From assembly GCF_002192415.1 (NCBI RefSeq), contig NZ_CP021780.1, positions 4,836,001-4,900,000 of the forward strand: 64,000 bases of DNA, read 5' to 3'. The notes beneath the pieces were generated by a model, which was given only the letters and a program-made list of their open reading frames with translations, did no database searches and was not told the origin of the DNA. Shown piece after piece: positions 18,354-27,099 of this stretch. The position numbers and the translations under genes were made by a program. Positions within the stretch are counted from its first letter, which is position 1. Each line of letters starts with the position of its first letter. This stretch comes from Paenibacillus donghaensis (GTDB lineage: Bacteria > Bacillota > Bacilli > Paenibacillales > Paenibacillaceae).

Positions 18354-18530
18354 ATAATCTAAACCCTTTACGGAAATTCCATTTTGCTCTCCATAATAAA
18401 ATTGTAAATACACTGGATTTATATTCCTTTCATATCATATCAGAAGTTAACCTTATAGAAAATCCTCCCTTTAATAAAGGGACATACTAAATAGGTATTA
18501 CTCGAATTTGCCCTTCCGAATACGCTTGAA

Positions 18531-18577
18531 AAATAAGGGTATCCCCAATGCCTGCGGCAGCGGGAATACCCTTATTT
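18531..18577 (-). terminator. Terminator of the Amadori-compound operon
   Basis: Stem AAATAAGGGTATTCCC / GGGATACCCTTATTT (minus strand) just after the stop of the YfcC-type carrier gene. Confidence 0.85.
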
Positions 18578-18609
18578 GGTGAGCTTAACAGATTCAGTAT
18601 TGCTGTGTA

Positions 18610-20040
18610 TTACATTCCCACAGCTGCGGAGATGGCAGCAAAGATTGCAGCCACCACCCACAAAATTGGAAACAGCTTAAGGATAACCTTCAACCATTGT
18701 CCAAAATTGATACGGGCAATTGCCAGACCTGCCAATAGAACTCCACCTGTTGGAGAAATCAGATTAGTCAATCCATTGCCAAATTGATAAGCGGTTACTA
18801 CCGCTTCGCGATTGACACCTACAAGATCACCTAATGGGGCAAGCACGGGCATCGTTAAGGCTGCTTCGCCTGAGGATGAAGGAACCAGGAACGTAATAAT
18901 ATTATGAACAATCAGCATGATGGTAGTGAATAAATAATTCGGCAGACCTTCAAGCAGGGTTGCCAGCGCATTTAAGATCGTATCGATGATCATCCCGTTC
19001 TCAGCAACGACAAGAATTCCCCGGGCCAAACCGATAATTACAGCAGCGTAGATGAATTCTCCACAACCTTTTACAAAGTTCTCTGCTATTTCCTTCTGGT
19101 TCATCTTGGTGACAATGCCCGAAAAAATACCAAGTGCGAAGAAAAGTGCGCCAATCTCGGTCATATACCAGCCCTTGGCCAATATTCCCCACACAATAAT
19201 CCCCAATGTAACGATAAAGCCGCCAATGATGAGTTTATCCCGATTGGTGAAGTTTACCTCTACACCAGAACTCTCTTTAATGAAGCGCTGACGGTTTAAA
19301 ATGTCATTCTGAAATACAGCTGATTTCTCAGGATTCTTCTTCACTCGCTGCGCGTACCACATAGTAAAACCAATGGATATCGCCGTAAAAACAATCCATT
19401 CAATGAATCTCAGCCATAACTGCGGATTTCCTTGCACTCCCGCCACACCTTGCGCAATTAATACAGAAAACGGATTAACGGTTGATCCGACATAACCGAT
19501 CTGGGTTCCCAGGAAAAGGATGAGTATCGCCGTAATGGAGTCAAAACCCAATGCAAACATCAAAGGAATAAAAATGGCGTAAAGAGGAATGATCTCTTCA
19601 CTCATTCCAAACGTAGAGCCTCCAAGGCTGAAAATGACCATGGCAATGGGGATCAGCAAGATCCCTTTGTGCTTGAGCCGTCCGGCCAATGCCATCAGCG
19701 CCCGGTCAATTGCTCCAGTCTGTAGAATAATGCCAAAGGCTCCGCCTACAATAAGTACGAAGGCAACCACATCAGCAGCATTTATAATACCTTCCATAGG
19801 TGCACTGGCGATTTGAGATAATCCTTGCCTCAAATCTCCTTGTTCACTGACTTTCGGTACAGAATGATAGGTTCCCGGGATAATGGCTGTCTTCACAGAA
19901 CCATCTACAATCACCTCCTGCCGGTCAAATTCACCGCTCGGCACAACCCAAGTCAAACCGGCAATAGCTATTATAATCAAGAAAATTAATGTGTAGCTAT
20001 GAGGCAGGGACCATTTCATTTTTAGTTTACCGGTTTGCAT
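18610..20040 (-). CDS. YfcC/C4-dicarboxylate-carrier-family membrane transporter
   Basis: A 476-residue secondary transporter with about twelve hydrophobic segments. The start is the ATG after GGAAGGAGGG, one base past the stop of the amidohydrolase gene; a longer frame to 20088 is not needed. Features are the N-terminal WVVPSGEFDR block, GGAFGIILQTGAIDRAL, and SLGGSTFGMSEEIIPLYAI, as in YfcC/arginine-ornithine-antiporter-like and anaerobic C4-dicarboxylate carriers. The C-terminal VPSSSGEAALTMPVLAPLGD repeat is also typical. In this operon it probably imports the fructosyl-amino acid or a related product. Salmonella's fra locus likewise uses a dicarboxylate-type carrier (from memory). Confidence 0.88.
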   Translation of the reverse strand: MQTGKLKMKWSLPHSYTLIFLIIIAIAGLTWVVPSGEFDRQEVIVDGSVKTAIIPGTYHSVPKVSEQGDLRQGLSQIASAPMEGIINAADVVAFVLIVGGAFGIILQTGAIDRALMALAGRLKHKGILLIPIAMVIFSLGGSTFGMSEEIIPLYAIFIPLMFALGFDSITAILILFLGTQIGYVGSTVNPFSVLIAQGVAGVQGNPQLWLRFIEWIVFTAISIGFTMWYAQRVKKNPEKSAVFQNDILNRQRFIKESSGVEVNFTNRDKLIIGGFIVTLGIIVWGILAKGWYMTEIGALFFALGIFSGIVTKMNQKEIAENFVKGCGEFIYAAVIIGLARGILVVAENGMIIDTILNALATLLEGLPNYLFTTIMLIVHNIITFLVPSSSGEAALTMPVLAPLGDLVGVNREAVVTAYQFGNGLTNLISPTGGVLLAGLAIARINFGQWLKVILKLFPILWVVAAIFAAISAAVGM

Positions 20041-20041
20041 T

Positions 20042-21625
20042 CTATCCCTCCTTCCTGGAAACGCTGTAGGTAATTTGCCCGGCAGCAATCGTCAATATCA
20101 CCTGTGCATCTCTAATATCAGTTGCTGCTGTTTGCAGAAGATTACGGTCAAATACAGCAATATCGGCATATTTCCCCGCTTCTAAAGTTCCGGTGCTCTC
20201 TTCCATACCGCAATGTCTGGCACCATTAAGCGTCCACGCCTTTAATACTTCAAAGGCTGGCATACCCTGTTCAGGATACCAGCCTCCCGGCGGTGACCCA
20301 TCAGGAAACAATCGAATGGAGGCCGCGTATAACGAATCAGGAACACTAGTTATAAATAAAGGTAAATCAGTACCTATGGTAATGGGGATATTCGCATTCA
20401 GCATGGACTTGTAGTCATAGAACCTGCCTTCATTAGCTTTTCCGGCCACATCCGCCATATAAGCCTCCTCATAGGAGGGATTTAGCAGCAGGATCTGAGC
20501 ATATACCTCGGCGAAAATCCCGTTTTTCCCCATGCGTATTAAATCATCGGGATGAGGATATTCCAAATCACTAATGGAATGTCTTATCGAATGATTCCCG
20601 TTTTTTTGCTGGCAATTCTCGATGATATCAACCGCCCTGCGAATCGCTGCATCTCCTTCAGCCGTAAGACAGCACTTGATTCCGTGGCTGCCCGCTTCAA
20701 ACACTGCAGCTTCAATCGCGTCATAGTCAACGGGCCGCACAGTTGTTACTCCTGCCATATCAGCGTAAGGCTCTAACATATCCCCTGTATGATCAGCCAC
20801 AACGCCGTCTACCATCAGCTTGAATCCTTGAAAGCGCAGATGCTCGCCTTGATAGCGTTCTTTGTATTGGATACCGGTGGGAATATCAATCGGTTGCAGC
20901 ACGGGTTCCAGAGCGAAATGAACCCGCATCTGCATTTCCCCTGCGGCTTCCAGTTCTTCAAGAATCGGCAATAAACCATTGTGTTGGTCAAAGCCTATAT
21001 CTTTTATGGAGGTTACGCCTTGTTTGGCAAGCATCCGGGCGAAGTTTCGAAACTCTTTTTCAACTAATTCCCGATCCTGCATCATCTCATGAAGCAATTC
21101 GGCACGTTCCTCAGCACTGCAATGATCAGGTGTGAAATGATATTTATCCTGGGCCATTTGGTTCATCCAACAATAATTCTTCGTCAGATTCATGGCAATA
21201 ACAGCCCGCTCAGGAAAAGCTTTATCCAATAAACTTTGATCCGGATTCTTCCCCCATAGACTTCGGCTCCAACCGTAAGCGTATACATTTTGATCCGAAG
21301 GCAGCCGTTCCGCTTCTTGTATAAGCAATTGCAAGGCATCCTCGATCGAAACGGCATTCGTCAGATCCACTCCACGGTGCAAGGACATATAACCGGTAAA
21401 AAATACATGATTATCATGCACACCAGACATAATGAACGCATCCCCCAGATTATGGACAAGCGTCTCCGGTCCGATCCAGGCTGCTGCTTCTGCTGGATTG
21501 CCGATTGCGGCGATACGTTCACCTTGCAGAGCTATGAACCCAGGTGAAGCATCGTCCTCTAATCCCGTAAACACGGCGCTAGACATTAATAACCTTTCTG
21601 CAAAACCATGTTCAACTGCTCTCAT
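20042..21625 (-). CDS. YtcJ-like amidohydrolase (amidohydrolase 3 family)
   Basis: A 527-residue metal-dependent hydrolase with the composite beta-sandwich plus barrel layout: N-terminal sandwich (FIALQGERIAAIG), barrel, then a C-terminal TLEAGKYADIAVFDRNLL block. The first metal motif, usually HxH, reads DNHVFF, so the second His is replaced by Phe. The third-strand SIKDIGF and the later TIGTDLP Asp are present. A peptide or amide side group of the imported substrate may be its target. It follows the GntR gene by 124 bases that include a hairpin and an operator motif, so it may also have its own promoter. Confidence 0.82.
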   Translation of the reverse strand: MRAVEHGFAERLLMSSAVFTGLEDDASPGFIALQGERIAAIGNPAEAAAWIGPETLVHNLGDAFIMSGVHDNHVFFTGYMSLHRGVDLTNAVSIEDALQLLIQEAERLPSDQNVYAYGWSRSLWGKNPDQSLLDKAFPERAVIAMNLTKNYCWMNQMAQDKYHFTPDHCSAEERAELLHEMMQDRELVEKEFRNFARMLAKQGVTSIKDIGFDQHNGLLPILEELEAAGEMQMRVHFALEPVLQPIDIPTGIQYKERYQGEHLRFQGFKLMVDGVVADHTGDMLEPYADMAGVTTVRPVDYDAIEAAVFEAGSHGIKCCLTAEGDAAIRRAVDIIENCQQKNGNHSIRHSISDLEYPHPDDLIRMGKNGIFAEVYAQILLLNPSYEEAYMADVAGKANEGRFYDYKSMLNANIPITIGTDLPLFITSVPDSLYAASIRLFPDGSPPGGWYPEQGMPAFEVLKAWTLNGARHCGMEESTGTLEAGKYADIAVFDRNLLQTAATDIRDAQVILTIAAGQITYSVSRKEG

Positions 21626-21663
21626 GATTCCACCACCTCACTTTTTGATTCACAATACGACTT

Positions 21664-21674
21664 ATAACGTTATG
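21664..21674. promoter_or_regulatory. Putative GntR operator upstream of amidohydrolase gene
   Basis: ATAACGTTATG, one of three copies of the palindromic core AACGTT with TAA/TTA flanks found upstream of three genes in this operon. Confidence 0.55.
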
Positions 21675-21680
21675 TTTAAC

Positions 21681-21717
21681 AGCTACTGCTTCTCCTTTAC
21701 CGGAAGAAACAGTAGCT
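21681..21717. terminator. Hairpin between GntR and amidohydrolase genes
   Basis: Arms AGCTACTG / CAGTAGCT with inner paired TTCTTCC / GGAGAA on the minus strand. It has no strong T tail, so it may attenuate or process the transcript rather than end it fully. Confidence 0.5.
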
Positions 21718-21749
21718 TCTCCTTAGATTCCTATCCGAAATCTAATGGA

Positions 21750-22463
21750 TCACAAAGTAAATTGATAACGGTCACCGATAATGTACTGCTTACCGACATG
21801 AACCGGCTTGCTATACTGGTCATAAATAATTGTATTCATGAAGAATAGGGGTTGTCCAATCGGAATCTCCAGCAATTTGGCCTGATGCTCGTCAGCCAAG
21901 GCAATTTGCAATATCGTCTCTCCCGGCTGGTTGGGATCAATATTATAATGGTTCCGCAGCAGTTCATAGATCGATCCTTCAAGATTTGCTTCCATTAAAA
22001 AAGCGAATTTATCAAACGGATAATAGTTATTTTCCAGCATTAGCGGTTGTTCGCCAGCATATCTTTTTCGTTGAATATACAGCATAGGCTCATTCGACTG
22101 TATTTGCAGCCGCTCAGCGGTATCTGGATCGGCTTTCAACTTTTTTCTTTCCGTGACTATGCTATGCGATGAAACCCCGTTAGCTTTGCAGGCAGCCGTA
22201 AAACTGATGATATGATCAATCTTCCGGCCTATCTTGGGCCTATTCACATAAGTACCCTTCCCCTGCCGTTTTGTCAGATATCCCTCACTCACCAATTCCT
22301 CTATAGCTTTCCGTACAGTAATCCGGCTGACATTATAGGTCTCGCTAAGCTCAATCTCAGTAGGTATTTTATCCCCTTGATTAAAGGTTCCGTTAGCAAT
22401 TGCGGATTGAACCGCTTTTTTCAGTTGAACGTATAGAGGCACCGCGTGTTCTGCATTTAACAT
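21750..22463 (-). CDS. GntR/HutC family regulator with UTRA domain (FrlR/FraR-like)
   Basis: A 237-residue repressor. The N-terminal winged helix shows IPTEIELSETYNVSRITVRKAIEELVSEGYLTKRQGKGTYV-type sequence in residues 30-70; the C-terminal UTRA domain (ERLQIQSNEPMLYIQRKRY...LENNYYPFDKFAFL) binds a sugar-phosphate-like effector in relatives. It lies between the kinase and amidohydrolase genes. Palindromic AACGTTAT sites upstream of itself, the deglycase gene and the amidohydrolase gene are likely its operators. Confidence 0.9.
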   Translation of the reverse strand: MLNAEHAVPLYVQLKKAVQSAIANGTFNQGDKIPTEIELSETYNVSRITVRKAIEELVSEGYLTKRQGKGTYVNRPKIGRKIDHIISFTAACKANGVSSHSIVTERKKLKADPDTAERLQIQSNEPMLYIQRKRYAGEQPLMLENNYYPFDKFAFLMEANLEGSIYELLRNHYNIDPNQPGETILQIALADEHQAKLLEIPIGQPLFFMNTIIYDQYSKPVHVGKQYIIGDRYQFTL

Positions 22464-22483
22464 GATTTACCCTCACTTGTTAT

Positions 22484-22495
22484 GTAACGTTATAT
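22484..22495. promoter_or_regulatory. Putative GntR operator upstream of its own gene
   Basis: GTAACGTTATAT lies 21 bases before the regulator's start, placing it for autoregulation. Confidence 0.55.
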
Positions 22496-22555
22496 TACTC
22501 TTTTATTTAGAGTAACAAACGTACCTCTTTTTCACAAGCAAAGATAAGTGTGCTA

Positions 22556-23368
22556 CTAATAACGGGCTCCGAATCCAAATGAACCCTCCATTAAACAGCT
22601 CTTGGCAGCTAATCTGGAACCTTCCTTCATAGCGGCTTGAATATCTCCGTCCTGAATCATGCTCAGTAAAAAGGCCGTAATATAGGAGTCCCCTGCCCCC
22701 ATCGTATCCACAGCATGGATGAACTCAGGCGTTTGATAATAAAAAGCTGTTCCATCGTAGACTATAGATCGCTCTCCGCCGCGTGTTGCAATTAATACCT
22801 GACCAGTCCTTCTGTGTTTGGATTGAATATAATTCTGAGTCTCCTCGTCCGTCATATGGCTGCAGGAAAAGAAGGCAAAATCGGCATTACCGATATAACG
22901 TTCTACTTGCTCTTCCTCAAAGTCATCGGAGAAATCAAAAGAAAGAGGAATCTGAAGCGCATTCAGCTCAGAAAGCAGATGCCCGGTATGACTGTAAAGA
23001 CCTGTGTGGATGATATCGAACCCACGGATGTATTCCTTATCCGCCTCACTCAGCTCTATGGGATGAAGTCGGGTAACCCCACCTTCGTTGCTGCCCAGAA
23101 ATACCCTTTCCCCATTCTCCAGAGTTACACGTGCACATCCATTCTCACCGCTGTGATGTCTGCAGCGTGAGATATCTATCTCAAGCTTCTGCAAGGTGTT
23201 CTCCACAAGCCGTGCCTCATCATCATCACCGAAAACTCCGAGAAAGGCCGCGTCCGCACCCTCTTCTTTGGCGAAGACACTGAAATTGAGTGCATTGCCA
23301 CCGGGATACATCATACGCAGATGAACATACTTGTCGACCACATTATCGCCAATCCCTAATACTCTCAT
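22556..23368 (-). CDS. frlD: PfkB family kinase, fructoselysine 6-kinase-like (FrlD/FraD type)
   Basis: Phosphorylates an imported Amadori compound at C6 of the sugar. A 270-residue ribokinase-fold enzyme: N-terminal GDNVVDKYVHLRMMYPGGNALNFSV-type substrate block with the GGNALN motif, and the C-terminal anion-hole/catalytic motif DTMGAGDSYITAFL with its base Asp. Length and the short lid match FrlD (about 260 residues) rather than larger sugar kinases. It follows the SIS deglycase gene by 15 bases. The partner enzyme strongly supports this call; the amino-acid part of the substrate is unknown. Confidence 0.85.
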   Translation of the reverse strand: MRVLGIGDNVVDKYVHLRMMYPGGNALNFSVFAKEEGADAAFLGVFGDDDEARLVENTLQKLEIDISRCRHHSGENGCARVTLENGERVFLGSNEGGVTRLHPIELSEADKEYIRGFDIIHTGLYSHTGHLLSELNALQIPLSFDFSDDFEEEQVERYIGNADFAFFSCSHMTDEETQNYIQSKHRRTGQVLIATRGGERSIVYDGTAFYYQTPEFIHAVDTMGAGDSYITAFLLSMIQDGDIQAAMKEGSRLAAKSCLMEGSFGFGARY

Positions 23369-23383
23369 GGTTTACACTCCCGT

Positions 23384-24352
23384 TCAGTAGGCTACTTTCC
23401 CCATATAACGGCGGGTTTCCAGCGGATGATTTCTTACTTCTGCCAGAGCCTCGCGGTAGACGCAGATAATGCTGTAGAACAGTACCGGATTAAAGAATTC
23501 CACGACTTCGTCGGCAATAACACCAATACCAAGCTCTTTAGCATCAATGACTTCGACTTTTTCAGCATATTGGTTCAGGAAGGTCTGTGCTCGTTCATCC
23601 AGCTCACGGGTGCGGCCTTCATTAATCATTAAGATAAAAGGAGTTTCTTTATCTGTCACTTCGAAGGGACCATGGAAGAATTCGCCGGAGTGGATAGACG
23701 CAGCATGAAGCCACTGCATTTCCATCAGAGAGCAGATCGCAAATCCATAAGCATGACCATAGGAAGCTCCGCTCGTCAGGATATAGTATAATTCTTCGTT
23801 GCGGTACTTCTCGGCAAATACACGGGCACGTGGAGCAACCTGCTTTTTGCCTTGGTTAATAATACCGTTAATGGTTTGCAATCCTTTTTGAAAAGCGTCA
23901 ACATGCGCATAACCTTCGACCACATGCAATAATTCAACAGCGAGCTCCAGAATGATCGCCATCGGATTATTTTTGACGTCACTGTCATCACCCCATTCAT
24001 ACAGGAAGGAATAATCGGAATCATTCAGCAACGCGGCTTCCTGATTATGAGTTAAGCCAATGGTGTGGGCTCCCTTTTCTTTGGCCGATTTAGCAGCAGC
24101 CACCGATTCCGGAGTATTTCCGCCGTGAGAACAAACGATTACTACCGATTGCTTACCCAGACGTTTAGGCAAGGCATGAACAAACTCATTCGCCGTATAT
24201 AGACCCGCTACCAGCTTCTTCGCTTCGCTTTCAAGAAAATACTTGGAGGGATACATATCGACCAGCGAACCACCGCAAGCTACAAAATACACTTCTGAAA
24301 TCCCCTTAGTCACTTTTCCATGAATAGCTTCAATAACCTGATGTACATTCAT
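23384..24352 (-). CDS. frlB: SIS-domain phosphosugar deglycase (FrlB/FraB-like)
   Basis: Cleaves the 6-phosphorylated fructosyl-amino acid into glucose 6-phosphate and free amino acid. The 322-residue protein has two sugar isomerase (SIS) domains: the first with VYFVACGGSLVDMYPSKYF and VIVCSHGGNTPESVAAAK, the second with ILTSGASYGHAYGF and the catalytic EFFHGPFEV. This combination is typical of FrlB-like deglycases and unlike GlmS, which would carry a glutaminase domain. First gene of the leftward operon, with a clear promoter, a cre site and an operator motif upstream. Confidence 0.87.
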   Translation of the reverse strand: MNVHQVIEAIHGKVTKGISEVYFVACGGSLVDMYPSKYFLESEAKKLVAGLYTANEFVHALPKRLGKQSVVIVCSHGGNTPESVAAAKSAKEKGAHTIGLTHNQEAALLNDSDYSFLYEWGDDSDVKNNPMAIILELAVELLHVVEGYAHVDAFQKGLQTINGIINQGKKQVAPRARVFAEKYRNEELYYILTSGASYGHAYGFAICSLMEMQWLHAASIHSGEFFHGPFEVTDKETPFILMINEGRTRELDERAQTFLNQYAEKVEVIDAKELGIGVIADEVVEFFNPVLFYSIICVYREALAEVRNHPLETRRYMGKVAY

Positions 24353-24370
24353 TTGATTCTCTCCTTCACA

Positions 24371-24386
24371 TAACGTTATATAACGT
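24371..24386. promoter_or_regulatory. Putative GntR operator at the deglycase promoter
   Basis: TAACGTTATATAACGT, containing overlapping copies of the TAACGTTA palindrome. It lies just downstream of the predicted transcription start, suited to repression. Confidence 0.6.
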
Positions 24387-24403
24387 ATTGTCTTTACGAG
24401 ATA

Positions 24404-24432
24404 AATATAACCGCTTTCAAAAAAGGAGTCAA
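24404..24432 (-). promoter_or_regulatory. SigA-type promoter of the Amadori-compound operon
   Basis: Minus strand TTGACT, 17 bases, TATATT. The -35 is at 24427-24432 and the -10 at 24404-24409, about 52 bases upstream of the deglycase start. Confidence 0.75.
24406..24419 (-). promoter_or_regulatory. cre-like site overlapping the deglycase promoter
   Basis: TGAAAGCGGTTATA on the minus strand matches the cre consensus at 13 of 14 positions and overlaps the -10 box, so CcpA would block the promoter. Confidence 0.7.
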
Positions 24433-24449
24433 GTCCTTTTATGAATTTA

Positions 24450-24641
24450 CTATTCAGAGAATTGACTCACATAAATATCTTCATTAACCGATTGTACAAT
24501 GGATTCACTATATAACCCGTAGGGTGCCTCATGGATCGCCACTTCAAATTCTTCTGCTTTCTTTAGCTTATAGACACCGAAGCCTAATTGCGGGATTTTG
24601 ATTCCGTTACTCGCTTCTAAGCTTTGAATAATCCTATCCAT
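24450..24641 (-). pseudogene. Truncated aldo/keto reductase gene
   Basis: A 63-codon frame with a good AAGGGGAG site and ATG. The N-terminus NGIKIPQLGFGVYKL is characteristic of aldo/keto reductases, which are normally about 275 residues. After about 35 residues the family resemblance stops; the tail SESIVQSVNEDIYVSQF could correspond to the far C-terminus (SIVQ..I.EN..VFDF), which would mean an in-frame internal deletion. Either way the barrel and catalytic tetrad are absent. It follows an Rrf2 regulator gene, a common partner of such reductases. Confidence 0.7.
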
Positions 24642-24730
24642 AATATTTCTCTCCCCTTCACGCAAATACTTAATATTCTAAATATATAATATATCTAGTT
24701 TATTACAAAAAAAAGCGGATTTGCCTTTCT

Positions 24731-25147
24731 CTACTCCAACAAATCCGTTAGCTGTACCTGCCTCAAATAATCCTGCATCGCTGTTTCCGCTGCCTGCAGC
24801 CTGTCACTTACCTTGTGTATCACTGCGTCCACTTTCATTCCCTGTACAGCTACCTCTGTATGAAGCTTGAACAATGTTCTTCCAGGCTCCACTGCTAAAA
24901 AAACATCCAGCAAGCTAATCTCAGCTAATGGCTTGGCCAGAAGTATGCCTCCCTTGGCGCCTTCTTTGGCGACGGTAAGCCCGGCATTGTTAAGATTACG
25001 GATCACTTTAACCGTGGTCGGCACAGGAATATTTAATTGTTCAGAGATCACTTTGGTCGATAAGTAGTTACAGCAGTTCTCCTCAGTGATTCCATGGACA
25101 TACAGTAATATTGAGATTCCATGCGATAACGCTGTTGAATACGCCAT
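24731..25147 (-). CDS. Rrf2 family transcriptional regulator (YwnA-like)
   Basis: A 138-residue regulator with an N-terminal winged helix: LSTKVISEQLNIPVPTTVKVIRNL followed by the wing EGAKGGILLAKP, and the family block ISLLDVFLAVEP. The three-cysteine cluster of IscR/NsrR is absent (only CC at 25-26), so it is not an obvious Fe-S sensor. YwnA/HypR-type members sense electrophiles or redox stress. Its downstream neighbour, a reductase gene, has been truncated, which leaves its target uncertain. Confidence 0.88.
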   Translation of the reverse strand: MAYSTALSHGISILLYVHGITEENCCNYLSTKVISEQLNIPVPTTVKVIRNLNNAGLTVAKEGAKGGILLAKPLAEISLLDVFLAVEPGRTLFKLHTEVAVQGMKVDAVIHKVSDRLQAAETAMQDYLRQVQLTDLLE

Positions 25148-25249
25148 GTTTAAACACCCTAACTTTAATCTTTTCTAAATATACTATATATCTTTTAGAT
25201 TTAGTTATCAACTAATCTCTTGGGCTTGGGTAAACTTCCTTCAGAATAT

Positions 25250-26266
25250 TCATGGGTATGCGCTAATCAGTTCCTTAATCAATGTCCACCTATCCCGAGG
25301 ATTGGGGACGAACTCTGATGCAATAGCAATGACGAGGTCTTGCTCCGGAATGCAGCAAATAACATTGCCGCCATCGCCCAGGGCTTGGTATGCGGAAACT
25401 CCGTCCTCCTCACGTAACCACCATAGATAACCGTATGTATTGGGGTTCATTGTTGTTGAAGCGTCAATCCAGCTCCCCGAAATCATCTGTTTATTATCCC
25501 ACAGGCCATGGTTCAGATACAGAAAACCAAAACGGGCCATATCCCGGGGACTTAGCGTAAGCCCCCATCCCCCTGTGGAGTTGCCGCCGGGGTCATGTAC
25601 CCACCCTTTCACATGGACCCCGAATAAATCCTCGAATCCAAAGGATTGCATCTCATCATCCGGGATTTCTTTCATGCCTATCGGTTGAAATAAATGTTCG
25701 TTGGCAAACTCACGGGCACTTCTGCCGGTGCTGCGCGTGAGGATGGCTGACAACAGATGTGCTCCTGCAGTAGAATACTTGAATGCTCCAATCGTTCCTT
25801 GTTGGCCCAGCATATCCAGCGTATATTGCACCCAGTCCGGTTGGGTACACAGCTTGTCCAGCGGTTCATGCCAGTCCTCAAAGGGATAGGGTGCGGTCAT
25901 TGTGAGGAGATGGCGTATGGTAATGTCCCGTTTCTGCCTGTCCGCAGCATCGGGAACATATTCAGGGAAGAAGTCCAGCACCTTCTGCTCAACATTTGTA
26001 ATATATCCCGCATCAATGGCGATACCGATCAGGGCAGATATGATACTTTTCGTTACAGAAGCCACATGGTGCGTATCATCCGGGCCGTAGCCATTATAAT
26101 ATTGTTCATAAGCAATATATCCTGCTTTCACCACCACAATTCCGTTTATATTGCTGTACTCGGATTGGATCAGAGGGTCAAGCTCTGCAAGCTTCTCCGC
26201 GTCCATTCTCATGGTTGCCGGAGCTGCCGCTTGCCATTCTACAGTTGGCCAGTAGTTTCTTCGCAT
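25250..26266 (-). CDS. Serine hydrolase of the beta-lactamase/PBP4* family (class C type)
   Basis: A 338-residue enzyme without signal peptide. The nucleophile motif SxxK is SVTK in HHVASVTKSIISAL; the Tyr motif is FKYSTAGAHLL; a C-terminal GDGGN replaces the KTG box. Such proteins are esterases, D-aminopeptidases or similar, rarely true beta-lactamases. The start ATG has AAAGGAG and lies within the end of the MerR gene (28-base overlap), so the two are translationally coupled. A decayed paralogous C-terminus occurs at 4655-4711. Confidence 0.88.
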   Translation of the reverse strand: MRRNYWPTVEWQAAAPATMRMDAEKLAELDPLIQSEYSNINGIVVVKAGYIAYEQYYNGYGPDDTHHVASVTKSIISALIGIAIDAGYITNVEQKVLDFFPEYVPDAADRQKRDITIRHLLTMTAPYPFEDWHEPLDKLCTQPDWVQYTLDMLGQQGTIGAFKYSTAGAHLLSAILTRSTGRSAREFANEHLFQPIGMKEIPDDEMQSFGFEDLFGVHVKGWVHDPGGNSTGGWGLTLSPRDMARFGFLYLNHGLWDNKQMISGSWIDASTTMNPNTYGYLWWLREEDGVSAYQALGDGGNVICCIPEQDLVIAIASEFVPNPRDRWTLIKELISAYP

Positions 26267-27099
26267 GATAAATCTCTCCTTTTCTTTACAGGAAAATACA
26301 CCTCGGTAACCATATCCTCAGCAGCGGCGGCTTGATTGGGGTCGGTGATATATATTTCATAGGGGGAGTCCACCAACTCATAACCTTCCTGCTCTACCCA
26401 TTCCCTCAGCTTGGCATATACCGAGCTCAATTCGGAATAAGGACCTTTTGCCACAGATTTCGCACACAGGCCGCCAGGCAAATCTCTTGTTCCTCGTACA
26501 ATCTCTTCTACCGGGAGAGCAAACTCTGTATCATTACCGGCAGGATTGTATTCGGGGCTGTGATAAATCGTGATTGGCTTACCCCGCAAGGTCAGCTTAT
26601 CGGCAGCAATCTTTTCGTATAACCCGCTTATATACCTTCCATAGCCCAGCGTATAATCATCACTGCAGAGCATCTGACGGGTATAGAGGATATTCATGGA
26701 CCGGGTTTCAACAAGCTGCACCTCTATCTTGTCAAGGTATGACATCATCGGGATCCCTTTCTTCACATTCACAATATCTATACTCAGTTGGTTCAGAGTG
26801 TACTCCAGAGCATTTAGCTTATCCTGTATCTCCTTTCGTTTACGATTCAGCGCAGCGCACAGCTTCTCTTCGGATTGATCCTCTTCCCATTCCAGCATGT
26901 CTTTAATTTCTTCCAGTGAGAAGTAATAAGCTTTCAACCGGTTGATCATTAGCATCTTCTGAAGTTGCCTGATCGAATAATACCTATAACCGTTCTCAGG
27001 ATTGATCTGATCCGGATGAATTAATCCGATTTCAGCATAATACCGAAGCGTTTTGGTAGATACTCCGCATATCTTTGAGAACTCTCCAATCGATAGCAA
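26239..27099 (-). CDS. MerR family regulator with GyrI-like effector domain
   Basis: A 286-residue regulator. I place the start at TTG 27099, with AGGAGGTG upstream, because the MerR domain begins right there (LSIGEFSKICGVSTKTLRYY); the frame continues upstream to 27246 without homology. The dimer helix (EEIKDMLEWEEDQSEEKL) and a C-terminal GyrI-like small-molecule-binding domain (VQLVETRSMNILYTRQ onward) follow, as in BltR/BmrR-type regulators. It overlaps and probably controls the serine hydrolase gene. Confidence 0.9.
   Translation of the reverse strand: MLSIGEFSKICGVSTKTLRYYAEIGLIHPDQINPENGYRYYSIRQLQKMLMINRLKAYYFSLEEIKDMLEWEEDQSEEKLCAALNRKRKEIQDKLNALEYTLNQLSIDIVNVKKGIPMMSYLDKIEVQLVETRSMNILYTRQMLCSDDYTLGYGRYISGLYEKIAADKLTLRGKPITIYHSPEYNPAGNDTEFALPVEEIVRGTRDLPGGLCAKSVAKGPYSELSSVYAKLREWVEQEGYELVDSPYEIYITDPNQAAAAEDMVTEVYFPVKKRRDLSCEETTGQL

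Noticed and set aside
25250..26266. Antibiotic-resistance beta-lactamase
   Set aside because: There is no signal peptide and no KTG box; the sequence fits esterase or peptidase members of the same fold.
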